Made by a program: the position numbers and the translations under genes. The notes under the pieces were generated by a model. The model saw only the letters and a list, made by a program, of their open reading frames with translations. It did not search any database and was not told the origin of the DNA. Source: JAGQRJ01 sp041402045 (GTDB lineage Bacteria > Planctomycetota > J058). Taken from it: 47,134 nt of DNA. The stretch lies in assembly GCA_041402045.1 (NCBI GenBank), contig JAWKSZ010000068.1:1-47134 (forward strand), written 5' to 3'. The first letter of the stretch is position 1. Every line of letters starts with the position of its first letter. Positions 26,720 to 35,607 of this stretch are shown here, piece after piece.

Positions 26720-26880
26720 TCGGGGGTAGGGAGGACAAGCCCAACCTATTGACCTCGCAGGATCTACATCAAAAACATGCTAGCTAAAGACTTATGTAGC
26801 TGATTTTGCTCCTTGTCCACGAGTAATCCACAGCGAATCGGCGACTTCCCCGGATTTTAGTCAAAGTTCTCGATTGGGAT
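26720..26880. other. AT-rich intergenic island
   Basis: This stretch is far richer in A/T than the rest of the window. It contains an imperfect symmetrical segment (TAGCTAAAGACTTATGTAGCT) and, on the minus strand, TTGATG and ATAGGT 17 bp apart, a possible mraZ promoter. TTGTCCACG and TAATCCACA resemble DnaA boxes with one mismatch each. No gene is seen. Confidence 0.45.
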
Positions 26881-26884
26881 CTTT

Positions 26885-26962
26885 CCCCACCTCTCCCCAC
26901 CGTGGGGAGAACGGTGGGGCCCGGTGGGGGGCGGATCGGGTCCCCGGTGGGGGGCGGTGGGG
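26885..26962. promoter_or_regulatory. Array of GTGGGG boxes upstream of the exporter genes
   Basis: TGGGG occurs on the minus strand ending at 26889 and 26899 (10 bp apart), and on the plus strand at 26903, 26915, 26925, 26948 and 26958; three neighbour spacings are exactly 10. The core GTGGGG equals that of the mraZ operator. The array ends about 54 bp before the -10 at 27016. A G-quadruplex-forming run is another reading of the same bases. Confidence 0.5.
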
Positions 26963-27015
26963 AACCAGCCTCGACCCCGCGCCGCCTCGCTCCCCCAGCC
27001 GCGGGTCGCTTTCGG

Positions 27016-27021
27016 TAACCT
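27016..27021 (+). promoter_or_regulatory. -10 TAACCT directly before the exporter start
   Basis: TAACCT is followed by CCTGCCCC and the ATG at 27030, with no ribosome site, so the mRNA would be leaderless. The 8-nt spacer is identical to that at 12372-12379. Confidence 0.4.
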
Positions 27022-27029
27022 CCTGCCCC

Positions 27030-27809
27030 ATGGCGTTGGCCCGGCTGCTCCGAGACTACGCGGCGCGCGGGGCCCTCCTGCGCGTCCTCACCCGCCGCGA
27101 GCTCGTGGCCCGCTACCGCGGGACCGCGCTCGGGTTCGGCTGGTCCCTCGTCCAGCCCGCGGCGACCCTCGTGGTCTACGCCCTGGTGTTCGGCGTGTTC
27201 GTGCAGGTCGGCGTCGAGCGCTACCCCGCCTTCCTGTGCGCGGGGCTCGTCCCCTGGACCTGGTTCGCCCAGGCCACCGCCATGGGCACGACCTCGCTCC
27301 TGGGCCACGCCCCCTTCCTCAAGCACGGCGCCATGTCCCCCGCGATCCCCCCCGGGGTGATCGCCCTCGCCACCGCGGTGAACTTCGTCCTGACCCTGCC
27401 CCTCGTGATCGGGCTGATCGCGCTCCTGGGGATCGCCCCCACCGCGAGCCTCGCCTGGCTCCCCCTCCTGATCGCGATCCAGGCGCTCCTGTGCTGGGGG
27501 CTCGCGCTGTGCCTGGGCGTGGTGTGCGTGCCCTACCGCGACCTGGCCCAGCTCGTGACCACGCTCCTCCCGCTGGCCTTCGTGCTGACCCCGGTGCTCT
27601 ACCCCGCCTCGAAGGTCCCCCCGCGCTTCGCCTGGGTGCTCACGATCAACCCCTTGGCGCCGCTCATGGAGGGCTACCAACGCGCCCTCCTCGGCGGCGG
27701 CGCCCCGCCCCTGGGCGTGCTCCTGCCCCTGGGCGTGGGCCTGGTGGCCCTGACCTGTGGCGCTTGGCTGGCGGAGCGCGCCCGGGACCGGATCGGGGAG
27801 GAGCTGTGA
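27030..27809 (+). CDS. wzm: ABC-2 type polysaccharide exporter permease (Wzm-like)
   Basis: 259 residues. Family features: the N-terminal cytosolic helix with LTRRELVARYRGTALGFGWS, six membrane segments, and the loop VLTPVLYPASKVPPRFAWVL, followed by NPLAPLMEGYQRALL. Wzm proteins form the channel that moves undecaprenyl-linked O-antigen, teichoic acid or similar polymers across the inner membrane. The start is the ATG just after the -10 box; the longer open frame upstream covers the GTGGGG array and is not coding. The stop overlaps the ATPase gene (GTGA). Confidence 0.92.
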   Translation: MALARLLRDYAARGALLRVLTRRELVARYRGTALGFGWSLVQPAATLVVYALVFGVFVQVGVERYPAFLCAGLVPWTWFAQATAMGTTSLLGHAPFLKHGAMSPAIPPGVIALATAVNFVLTLPLVIGLIALLGIAPTASLAWLPLLIAIQALLCWGLALCLGVVCVPYRDLAQLVTTLLPLAFVLTPVLYPASKVPPRFAWVLTINPLAPLMEGYQRALLGGGAPPLGVLLPLGVGLVALTCGAWLAERARDRIGEEL

Positions 27810-28546
27810 GCGCCTTGCGTCTGACCGACGTCCACAAGCGCTTCCGCTACCGCCCCCAACGCCCGGGGACCGGGAGCCTCAAGAGCGCCGTACTCGGCTG
27901 GCTGCGCGGCAACCGCGCCCCCAAGGTCGAGGTCCACGCCCTGGCGGGAGTCAGCCTCGAGCTCGCGCCTGGGGAAGCCCTGGGGCTGATCGGCAAGAAC
28001 GGCGCGGGCAAGTCCACCCTGCTGCGGCTGGTGGCGGGCGCGTATCGCCCGGACACCGGCCGGGTCGAGGTCGAGGGCCGGATCGGACGCCTGCTCGAGC
28101 TCGGCGCGGGCTTCCACCCCGACCTCTCCGGCGCGGAGAACGCCGAGATCGCCGGGCTCGTCGCCGGGCTGAGCCTCGCCGACTACCGCGCCCGTCGCGC
28201 GGAGATCCAGGCCTTCAGCGAGCTGGGCGACTTCTGGTCCGCGCCGGTGCGCACCTACTCCAACGGCATGCTCCTGCGCCTGGGCTTCGCGGTCGCGACC
28301 GCGATCGAGCCCGAGCTCCTGGTCGTGGACGAGGAGCTCGCCGTCGGCGACGCGGGGTTCCAGGCCAAGTGCAACGCGCGGATCCAGGCCCTGCGCGACC
28401 GGGGCGCCGCGCTGCTCGTCGCCTCCCACGACCTGGCCGTGCTCGAGCGCCTGTGCGAGCGCGTGCTGTGGCTCGAGGGCGGCGCGCCGCGAGCCTTGGG
28501 CCCAGCGGCGGAGGTCCTCGCGGACTACCGCGAGGCGAGCTGCTGA
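27806..28546 (+). CDS. wzt: ABC polysaccharide exporter ATPase (Wzt-like)
   Basis: 246 residues. Walker A GKNGAGKST (63-71), signature YSNGM (151-155, the Wzt-type replacement for LSGGQ) and Walker B LLVVDEELAVGD are all present. It lacks the C-terminal sugar-recognising domain of long Wzt proteins, so export should depend on a lipid- or polymer-general cue. It pairs with the permease encoded just before. Its stop is overlapped by the next start as CTGA. Confidence 0.93.
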   Translation: MSALRLTDVHKRFRYRPQRPGTGSLKSAVLGWLRGNRAPKVEVHALAGVSLELAPGEALGLIGKNGAGKSTLLRLVAGAYRPDTGRVEVEGRIGRLLELGAGFHPDLSGAENAEIAGLVAGLSLADYRARRAEIQAFSELGDFWSAPVRTYSNGMLLRLGFAVATAIEPELLVVDEELAVGDAGFQAKCNARIQALRDRGAALLVASHDLAVLERLCERVLWLEGGAPRALGPAAEVLADYREASC

Positions 28547-29913
28547 CCCCCGCCCGCGCCGTCGCCGGCCTGACCGCCGCGGGGCTCCTCCTGCGCGGCG
28601 CCGCCGCCGGGCGCGCCGCGGTCCTGATCCGCGACGGACAGGGGTATCTGGACGTCGCCAGACTCCTGCGCGCCGGCGACCTCCCCGGCGCCCTGGGGCA
28701 GCACGTGCCGGTGGCCTACCCGCTGCTGCTCGTCCCCGCAGGGGGAGACCCCGCCGCCGCCGCCTGGCTCACCGCCGCCGCCAGCGCGCTCGCGGTGCCC
28801 TTCGCGGCGCTCTCCGCCGGGCAACGCTGGGGACCCCGGGCCGCGGTGTGGACCGCCGCCCTCGTCGCGCTCTGGCCGCTGGGGATCGAGGTCGGGAGCG
28901 AGCTGCTCTCGGACGGGCCCTTCGTCGCCTGGACCCTGGGCGCCGTCGCCTGCGCCGACCGCGCGCGCCTGCGCGGCGCCGGCTGGGCGCTGCTCGCGGG
29001 CGCCCTCGGCGTGCTCGCTTACTTCACCCGCCCCGAAGGGCTGCTGGTGCTGGGCGGGATCGGGCTGGCGCTCTGCGTGTCGGCGTTGCGCCGCCGACGG
29101 CTGGGGCTCTTGGCGGCGCTGGGTGCGCCGGGGCTCCTGGGGGTGGGGCCCTACCTGCTCTGGATCAGGCGCCGCGCGGTGCTCGGCGGCACCCAGGCCG
29201 GGGTGTGGAAGCTGACCCTCAAGCGCAACCTCGCCGAGCGGCTCTCGATCCTGACCCCGAGCCTCGTGCTCCGCCGCGCAGGGCAGCTGGCGTGGTTCGC
29301 GGGGGCCGCCCTCGGCCCGGTGGGCGCCGCGCTCCTCGCGGCCGGCGCCTGGCGCCGGGCGCGCGGCCCGCGCCGTCCCGCCGGACCCTGGGGCCTGCAC
29401 CTCGCGGTGGCCGCGCTGCTCGTCGCGGCCTACCTCGCGATCCGGGTCGACCCGCGCTACGGCCTGCCGCTGGTCGGCCTGGCCTGGCCCTGGCTGGGGC
29501 GGACCGCGGCGGAGCTCGCCCGCGACCGACGCCTGCGGCTGGGGCTCCTGGCGCTGCTCTTGGTCTGCGCCAGCGTGGCGACCCTCCGCCCGCGGCGCGC
29601 GGACAAGGCGCCCTTGCGCGCGGCGGGGCTCGCCCTGCGCGAGCTGGGCGCGCGCCGGGTCCTGGCCCACGACTCCCGCGCCGCGTTCTACGCCGGCGCT
29701 CAGCCGGAGCACCTGCTCCTGCACGTGCCCGATCGGGCGGACCAGACCCCGACCCGGGTGATCGCCCTCGCGCGGGAGCTAGGCGTCGACGCGGTGGTGT
29801 GGGAGGTCCACGGCCCCGAGGACCGCGACGCGCTCCGCGCGCTGGCCCCCGTCCGCGCGCGCTTCGGCGACCCAGGCGAGGTCCAGCTCGAGCTCTACTG
29901 GCTCGCGCGCTGA
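28543..29913 (+). CDS. GT-C-like polytopic membrane protein, likely CTG start
   Basis: 456 residues if it begins at the CTG overlapping the Wzt stop. There is no ATG, GTG or TTG before the first conserved segment, DGQGYLDVARLLRAGD, which is the acidic first-loop motif of GT-C/PMT-type enzymes. About ten hydrophobic segments and a C-terminal soluble domain (about 355-456, with LRELGARRVLAHDSRAAFYA) follow. It probably decorates or builds the polymer carried by the Wzm/Wzt pair. Specific sugar and acceptor are unknown. Confidence 0.65.
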   Translation: MTPARAVAGLTAAGLLLRGAAAGRAAVLIRDGQGYLDVARLLRAGDLPGALGQHVPVAYPLLLVPAGGDPAAAAWLTAAASALAVPFAALSAGQRWGPRAAVWTAALVALWPLGIEVGSELLSDGPFVAWTLGAVACADRARLRGAGWALLAGALGVLAYFTRPEGLLVLGGIGLALCVSALRRRRLGLLAALGAPGLLGVGPYLLWIRRRAVLGGTQAGVWKLTLKRNLAERLSILTPSLVLRRAGQLAWFAGAALGPVGAALLAAGAWRRARGPRRPAGPWGLHLAVAALLVAAYLAIRVDPRYGLPLVGLAWPWLGRTAAELARDRRLRLGLLALLLVCASVATLRPRRADKAPLRAAGLALRELGARRVLAHDSRAAFYAGAQPEHLLLHVPDRADQTPTRVIALARELGVDAVVWEVHGPEDRDALRALAPVRARFGDPGEVQLELYWLAR

Positions 29914-30024
29914 ACCCAAACACCTCCCCTCGAAGCGCTTAGGCACCCCGCGCAAAAATCCTGCGCCGCCTGAGAGGCCCTCCCGGCGATCCCGTTGTTG
30001 CGGGCAGAGAGAGGGAGGATCCTC

Positions 30025-31314
30025 ATGAACGCTGGACGAACCTGGATTGGACTGACCCTGGGCTGCCTGGCCCTGACCCCCGCCCTGGGCCAGGGCTCCG
30101 CGATCCCGCCCCACCCCAACGAGCGCTACCTCAGAGAGTGGGCGCAGGAGCTGAGCGCCGAAGCCCAGCGCGCCGCGAACACCGCGTCCTTTGCCGAGCG
30201 CAACGCGATCCACGCCCGGGCCGTGACCGCCGAGAGCGCGGACCTCGCCGCCCGCGCGCTGCACCTCGACTCCCGCGCGCAGCGCGACGCGATCGAGCGC
30301 ACCTTCGCCGCTGCCACCCTCGAGGCCGGGGCGCGCTTTGGGCCAGCCTTCCACGCCGACGGGACCTACGACCCCGCCCAGGAGCAGGCCAAGAAGGCCG
30401 CGCAGAACGCCGCGGGGTCCGTCGCCCGCGCCTACGGCCCCGCGCTGGTCGCGGCCCTCGACGGCCGCCCGATCCCCACCGCCGCCGATCAGGCCCGCCT
30501 GGACTCGGTCCTGTCCCGAGCGCGCTTCGAGGACGTGGCGCGGATCATGGACCCCACCGTGGGGAGCACCCTCGGCGAGACGGAGGGGGAGCGGCTACGC
30601 GAGGCGGCCAAGACCCTGGTCCCCGCGGAGGACTGGTCGCGGAGCATGCTCGAGGAGCTGCCCACCCGCCAACCCGGCGAGCAACCCCTGCGGGCCGAAG
30701 AGCTCAAGGTCCTCGAAGCTCAGATCCGCCTGGCCAACGCGACCTGGAAGGCAGGGCAGGTGCACCGCGCGGTCGCCGAGAACAACCCCGGGCGGATCTC
30801 GATCACCCGCGCCGGGAACTACGCCCCCTTCGACCTCATGCAATACGAGGTCTACAGCCGCGCCGCCGAGGAGAGCACCCGGCACCTGAGCGAGCGCGGC
30901 GGAATGACAGGCGCACAGCTCGCGACGCAGGCGGCGCGCAACGCGTCGGCCCGCGCCACCTTCGAGGTCTACAAGGACTTCCACGAGGCCAAGCAGGGCG
31001 GGACCGAAGACCCGGCTGAGCGCGCCGCGCGTCTGGAGCAGGTGCAGAAGCAGCTGAGCCGCACCTACGTCCAGGAGCTGAGGGGCATGACCTTCGCCGA
31101 GCTCCGCGCCGAGGCCAAGGCCCTGGGCGTCGAGCTCCCCGAGGGGCGGTTCGACCGCAAGGAGCTGGCCAGGACGATCTGGGACGCCGTCCTCCCGGAG
31201 CAGGCCCGGACCGTGGAGGCGTCGGCCCCCGCCCCGGCGCGGCAGGGCGCGGCGGAGCGCCTGGGCGAGCTCGTCCCGCGCGAAGCCCGCGGACGCCGGG
31301 TCCGGGGCCGCTGA
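30025..31314 (+). CDS. Secreted helical protein with SAP/Rho_N-like segment
   Basis: 429 residues from ATG 30025 with GAGGGAGGA upstream. A signal peptide (1-23, WIGLTLGCLALTPALGQG) is followed by a long, largely helical, Ala/Arg/Glu-rich region. Residues about 355-388 (MTFAELRAEAKALGVELPEG, then FDRKELARTIWDAVL) resemble the helix-extended-helix of SAP or Rho N-terminal domains, which usually bind nucleic acid in the cytosol. In an exported protein this is odd. The protein heads a three-gene cluster of exported proteins. No family was recognised. Confidence 0.65.
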   Translation: MNAGRTWIGLTLGCLALTPALGQGSAIPPHPNERYLREWAQELSAEAQRAANTASFAERNAIHARAVTAESADLAARALHLDSRAQRDAIERTFAAATLEAGARFGPAFHADGTYDPAQEQAKKAAQNAAGSVARAYGPALVAALDGRPIPTAADQARLDSVLSRARFEDVARIMDPTVGSTLGETEGERLREAAKTLVPAEDWSRSMLEELPTRQPGEQPLRAEELKVLEAQIRLANATWKAGQVHRAVAENNPGRISITRAGNYAPFDLMQYEVYSRAAEESTRHLSERGGMTGAQLATQAARNASARATFEVYKDFHEAKQGGTEDPAERAARLEQVQKQLSRTYVQELRGMTFAELRAEAKALGVELPEGRFDRKELARTIWDAVLPEQARTVEASAPAPARQGAAERLGELVPREARGRRVRGR

Positions 31315-31340
31315 GCCACGTTCCGAGCAAGGACGGCCGC

Positions 31341-32006
31341 ATGAACCGGAGCCTGATCCTCCTGGCGCTGACGTTGAGCCTGGGGTGTAGCGAGCCCGAG
31401 GCCAGCGCCCCAGCCACGGCGCCCAGGGCCGCGCCCGTCGCGACCCCGCGCCTCGTGTCCGCGCCGCCGCCGGCGCCCTCCCCCGCCCTCGTCACGGCTC
31501 GCCTCCGGGTCTGCGGCGTCCTGCGCCTGGCTCGAGGGCAGGACGAGGTCCTGACCCGGTTCGAGGCCGAGCTCGAGCGCAGCGCGACGGGCTGGCGCGC
31601 GCTCGAGCGCGTCCTGGACGGGGTCCCGCAGGCGAGCTCCACGCGGGTCTCCGCGAGCCCCCTGGAAGCCCTGGGCCTGCCTCCCCACCTGGTCCGGCTG
31701 TGCGGGCTCGACGCGCCCGCGGAGCGGGTCCTGCGGCTCGACGTCGGGCGCACTCGGGTCGAGCTGACTCAGACCGCCGAGCGCTGGTCGGACGGCGGCC
31801 GCGCCCACGCCCGCGGGCGAGGACGCCTCGCGGGGAGCCCCTTCGAGCTCGAGGTCTCCGCCCACGCCCGCTGGCAGGACGACCTCCAGGGCCTCCCGCG
31901 CACCCTCCGGCTCGAGGTCGTGCAGGACGCCCACGGCGGGCCCGGAGAAGACGCCCGCTCCACCGTCACCCTCGAACTCGACGCGACCCCCGCGGAGGCC
32001 TCATGA
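31341..32006 (+). CDS. Lipoprotein, unknown function
   Basis: 221 residues. The signal peptide ends LTLSLGC, giving lipidated Cys16, then a Ala/Pro-rich linker (to about residue 52) and a beta-rich domain (VTARLRVCGVLRLARGQDEV, then RLDVGRTRVELTQTAERWSD). Two further Cys residues (VCGVL and RLCGLD) could form a disulfide. Start ATG with AAGGA nearby. Its stop overlaps the next gene as ATGA. Confidence 0.65.
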   Translation: MNRSLILLALTLSLGCSEPEASAPATAPRAAPVATPRLVSAPPPAPSPALVTARLRVCGVLRLARGQDEVLTRFEAELERSATGWRALERVLDGVPQASSTRVSASPLEALGLPPHLVRLCGLDAPAERVLRLDVGRTRVELTQTAERWSDGGRAHARGRGRLAGSPFELEVSAHARWQDDLQGLPRTLRLEVVQDAHGGPGEDARSTVTLELDATPAEAS

Positions 32007-33250
32007 AGCACCTGTTCCTCACGGCGCTGCTCGCCCTGGCGAGCGCGTGGGCCGCGCCCGACCTCGGCGCGCGCAGCCGCGACTACGCGAAGCGCATGAC
32101 CGGCTTCGCCGGCGGCGTGGTGCTCGCCGACGCGTTCCGCGGCGCGACCCTGGGCGACACGGGCGCGATCGAGGACGCGCTGGTCGCCCCCGCCGAGCCG
32201 GAGTTCCTGATCGGGCTCCTGACCTTCGAGCGCGCCCACCACTACGGCGAGAGCCTGCTGAGCAAGGTCCCCGGACTCCAGGGCCCGCTGGGCAGCGCGA
32301 TCAAGGGCAACCTGGCCCTGACCGGCGCCCTGACCGTCGTCAGCGCGTTCGAGGTGGACCTGGGCGACGAGCCCGGGCTCCACGACGCACGGATCAAGGT
32401 CCACGAGCTCGACGCCGGGAGCCTGGGGATCACCGCGGCCTCCTTCGCCGCGGCCCAGCCAGCGTGGGGCATGTTCAAGCGGGTCGCCGCTCGGTTCGCG
32501 AAGGCGGTCGCCGCGCGCTTCGCGAGGACCGCGGCGCTCAAGGCCGCGCTGGCCGCGGCGCCGGTGCCCGGCTCGCGGGTGGCGGCCCTGGGGGTGCTCC
32601 TGTGGGACCTGGGCGCGGCGGCGGTCGACCTGGCGGGGGTCCTGACCCTCGCCCACGCCGTCGAGGCGCCGCTGCAGGACCTGCGCCGTGGGCTCCAGTC
32701 GCGCGACCGAGCCGACGCCGCCAGGGCCCGGATCCAGGCCGCCCTCGACGCCGAGGACCCTCGCGCGCTGGAGGCCGCCCTGGGCGAACTCGCGCGGAGC
32801 TACGTCAGCGAGCGCAATCGAGCCTACGAGGAGGTGGCCGCTCGTGACTTCGCCCTGCTCCAGCGCCTGCGGCGCCGCGGGGCGCCCCCGGAGTCCCTGG
32901 CCGGCGCCGCGCAGCGCGCCCTCGACGACTACGGAGCCGACGGCGCCCTGGTGGCTCAGAGGGTCTACCTGGAGGAGGAGCTGGCCGGGACCCCCTACGC
33001 CGCGGAGCTCGCCCGGGACGGCGGTCTGCGCACGCGGCGGGAGCAGACCGAGGTCGCCCTTCGGCGCCGTGAGGCGCTCTACGCCCAGGAGCTCGCCGAG
33101 CTCGACGCCTGGGAGGCGCAGACCTCGCCCCGGCTCGCGCAGCGGCTCCGCGACCTGCGCGACCTGGTCGAGGGCGCGCGGGTGAGCGAGCGCGCGCTGG
33201 TCCCCGTCCCCCCCTCGGACGGCCTGGTCCACCTGCTGAGCGAGGAGTAG
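32003..33250 (+). CDS. Exported helical protein with central hydrophobic stretch
   Basis: 415 residues from ATG 32003. A signal peptide (MKHLFLTALLALASAWA) is followed by small-residue-rich helices, a hydrophobic section around residues 188-221 (VAALGVLLWDLGAAAVDLAG), and a long charged helical C-terminal half (RRREALYAQELAELDAWEAQ). It may be a membrane-inserted or membrane-disturbing protein, but no motif proves this. It is translationally coupled to the lipoprotein gene and ends 7 bp before the converging yihY-like stop. Confidence 0.6.
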   Translation: MKHLFLTALLALASAWAAPDLGARSRDYAKRMTGFAGGVVLADAFRGATLGDTGAIEDALVAPAEPEFLIGLLTFERAHHYGESLLSKVPGLQGPLGSAIKGNLALTGALTVVSAFEVDLGDEPGLHDARIKVHELDAGSLGITAASFAAAQPAWGMFKRVAARFAKAVAARFARTAALKAALAAAPVPGSRVAALGVLLWDLGAAAVDLAGVLTLAHAVEAPLQDLRRGLQSRDRADAARARIQAALDAEDPRALEAALGELARSYVSERNRAYEEVAARDFALLQRLRRRGAPPESLAGAAQRALDDYGADGALVAQRVYLEEELAGTPYAAELARDGGLRTRREQTEVALRRREALYAQELAELDAWEAQTSPRLAQRLRDLRDLVEGARVSERALVPVPPSDGLVHLLSEE

Positions 33251-33257
33251 CTCCGGC

Positions 33258-34307
33258 TCAGCGTCGTGCGGCGGCCTGGTCGGCGACGACCGCGCCGCGC
33301 CGGCCCATGGGCTCCTCCGGCGGCCGGGTGGTGTCCTGGGAGGTCTGGCGCTCGAGCTCGGCGTTGAGCTCGGCCCCGAGCACCACCACGTAGGCGCTGA
33401 GCCAGAGCCAGAACATGAGCACCGCCACCGCACCCAGCGAGCCGTAGGTCTCGTTGTAGGTCCCGAAGTGGCTGACGTAGAGCGAGAAGCCCACCGAGCC
33501 GGCGACCCACAGGGCCGACGCCAACGCCGAGCCGGGGGAGATCCACACCCAGCGCGCCGCCGCGCGGGAGGGTCCGAAGCGGTAGATCACCGCGAACAAG
33601 AGCAGGGCCACGAGCACCAGCCCCGGCCAGCGCGCGACCCCCAGGAAGACCTCGGTCGAGTCGGAGAGCCCGACCGCGTCGAGGGCGTAGGGCGTGGCCA
33701 GCAGCAGCCCCACCGAGAGCAGCGCGGCCACGATCGCGCTCCCCGTGATCAGGAAGCCGAGCAGCGTGCGCGTGAAGAACCCCCGCGACTCGCGCTCGTC
33801 GTAGGCGACCGTGGTCGCGCCCATGAGCGCCAGGGAGCCTCGAGAGGTCGACCACAGCGCCACCCCCAGGGCGACCACGAAGCCCAGGCTCAGGCTCGAG
33901 TCGCTGGTCTGCACGAAGAAGCGGAGCTGGTCGCCCAGGATCTCGAGGCCGGCGTCGGGCAGCACGCCCTCGAGCTGGGCCAGCTGCCGCTCGATCAGCG
34001 CGGGGCTGGCGAACAGCCCGAACAGGCTGACCACCGCCGCCAGCGCCGGGGCCAGGGCCAGGAGCGCGTAGAACGCGACCCCCGCCGCGAGCAGCCCGAC
34101 CTGGTCGCGTCCGAGCTGGACCCACACCCGCTTGGCGACGTCCCACCAGCCCGCGGGCGGGATCTGCAGGGGGTGCTCGGCGTAGAACCCGCGCTCGGGC
34201 GCGGGCAGCCCCTCGGCCTGCTCGGGGGCGTCGGCGGGATCGCGGCCCATGGCCGCGTTGGGGATCACGGGCTCTGCGCGCTCGAGCCGCGCACTCTCGA
34301 CGCTCAT
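33258..34307 (-). CDS. YihY/virulence factor BrkB family membrane protein
   Basis: 349 residues. A cytosolic N-terminus (to about 75) is followed by six membrane segments. Family-typical segments are GLLAAGVAFYALLALAPALA, the long loop with LGDQLRFFVQT, and the C-terminal NETYGSLGAVAVLMFWLWLS, then GAELNAELERQ. Members were once called ribonuclease BN in error; the real role, possibly transport, is unknown. The ATG overlaps the stop of the DUF748 gene. Confidence 0.92.
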   Translation of the reverse strand: MSVESARLERAEPVIPNAAMGRDPADAPEQAEGLPAPERGFYAEHPLQIPPAGWWDVAKRVWVQLGRDQVGLLAAGVAFYALLALAPALAAVVSLFGLFASPALIERQLAQLEGVLPDAGLEILGDQLRFFVQTSDSSLSLGFVVALGVALWSTSRGSLALMGATTVAYDERESRGFFTRTLLGFLITGSAIVAALLSVGLLLATPYALDAVGLSDSTEVFLGVARWPGLVLVALLLFAVIYRFGPSRAAARWVWISPGSALASALWVAGSVGFSLYVSHFGTYNETYGSLGAVAVLMFWLWLSAYVVVLGAELNAELERQTSQDTTRPPEEPMGRRGAVVADQAAARR

Positions 34308-35485
34308 CCGGCGTTGCCCCCCAGCGCCTCGGCGCGCTCCTCGGCCTCCTCCAGGGCTCGCTCCACCGCGCGGGGGAACGCCTCGCGCAGGCTGCCCCCG
34401 TCGATCACGGGGCGCACGGTCTCGACGAAGGCGTTACGCACGACGCCGAACAGGGCCGGCAACCAGCCCGCGTCCACGTCGTCGAGCTCGCCCGCGAGCG
34501 GAACCTCGGTGGCGAAGCGCTCGAGCTCGCCCTCCTCGGCCTCGAACACCTCGGTCAGCGCCTCGCCCGCCGCGTCGAGGGCGGCGCCGAGGGGGTTCTC
34601 GTCATCGCCGGTCAGGTCCGAGAGCGAGATCAGGCGCAGCCCGTCGAAGGCCGGCTTGGCGCTGCCGCGCACCTGCCCCTCCTCGACGTCGAGCTCGACC
34701 GCGAGGGAGAAGCGTCCGGCCTCGGCGTCGAGGGGCGCGTAGACCGCGAGCAGGTCGTTCAGCCGCGGGACCTCGAGCGCCTCGAGCTCCAGCTCGAGGG
34801 CGAAGTCCGGGCGCGCGGCGAAGGGGTCCAGCTCGAGGTCCAGACGCAACGGCGCCTGACCCAGGGCCAGCGCCTCGAAGCTCGCGTGGGACGGGTGCTC
34901 GCGGGTGTCCTGCGGGCGGTTCGAGAGGTCGAGCACCGCGCCCTGGACGTCGGTCAGCGCGACCTGCACCGGGGTCTCGGCGAGAGGCACGGTGAAGGTC
35001 ACCTCGCCGTCGTGCACCGTCAGCCGGTCGATCCGGATCGGCGAGAGGTCCTTCACGGTCTCGATCCAGGGCTGGTCCTCGCCGCTCTGTTCGAGGCCGG
35101 TGCCCTCTTGATCGCTGACGAAGTTGAGCTGGGGCTGATAGAGGTCGACCTCGCTGACCAGCTCACCGCGCAGGAGCGCCTCCCACAGGATCGAGAGGTC
35201 GACCTCCTCGGCCTGGAAGAACGGCGTGCGCTCCTCCCCCGAGACCTTGGAGATCGAGACGTCCTGGATCGTGTAGGCCCCGCGGATCAGGGCAATGTCG
35301 ACGTCTCCGATCCGCCCGTCGTAGTCGGGCAAGGCGTCCAGGGTGTGGTTGACGTAGGCCTGCACCGCGTAGGGCAGCGCGATCCGCGCCGCGCCCAGGA
35401 GCAGGACGACGACGAGGAAGACCTTGGTAAAGCGCCCCAGGCGACGCCGCTCAGCGGGTGGGGGCGAGGGGGGGGCCGGGATCAT
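34304..35485 (-). CDS. DUF748/AsmA-like inner-membrane-anchored protein
   Basis: 393 residues. One membrane helix (about 20-42, VFLVVVLLLGAARIALPYAV) is followed by a periplasmic part typical of DUF748: YVNHTLDALPDYDGRIGDVD, then LIRGAYTIQDVSI, and repeated beta strands with FALELELEALEVPRLNDLL. AsmA-like proteins form beta grooves that help phospholipids travel to the outer membrane. Two acidic clusters lie near residues 290-320. It is coupled to the YihY gene (ATGA overlap) and lies downstream of the DUF1223 gene. Confidence 0.8.
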   Translation of the reverse strand: MIPAPPSPPPAERRRLGRFTKVFLVVVLLLGAARIALPYAVQAYVNHTLDALPDYDGRIGDVDIALIRGAYTIQDVSISKVSGEERTPFFQAEEVDLSILWEALLRGELVSEVDLYQPQLNFVSDQEGTGLEQSGEDQPWIETVKDLSPIRIDRLTVHDGEVTFTVPLAETPVQVALTDVQGAVLDLSNRPQDTREHPSHASFEALALGQAPLRLDLELDPFAARPDFALELELEALEVPRLNDLLAVYAPLDAEAGRFSLAVELDVEEGQVRGSAKPAFDGLRLISLSDLTGDDENPLGAALDAAGEALTEVFEAEEGELERFATEVPLAGELDDVDAGWLPALFGVVRNAFVETVRPVIDGGSLREAFPRAVERALEEAEERAEALGGNAG

Positions 35486-35607
35486 GGCGCCTCGCTTTCA
35501 CCCCGTGGGGTGCAAGCTCCGTGCCGACGGGCGACCGCGCCGTCGAACGGCACACGCGCAGGTTGCGCGCCGAGCGCGGCCTCCCACGAGACAGGGGTGT
35601 CTCGCCG

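Noticed and set aside
26812..26831. Two DnaA-box-like words (TTGTCCACG, TAATCCACA) in an AT-rich island, suggesting an origin
   Set aside because: Each has a mismatch, only two are seen, and no dnaA, dnaN, gidA or rpmH gene is near; the island is better explained as the mraZ/wzm promoter region.
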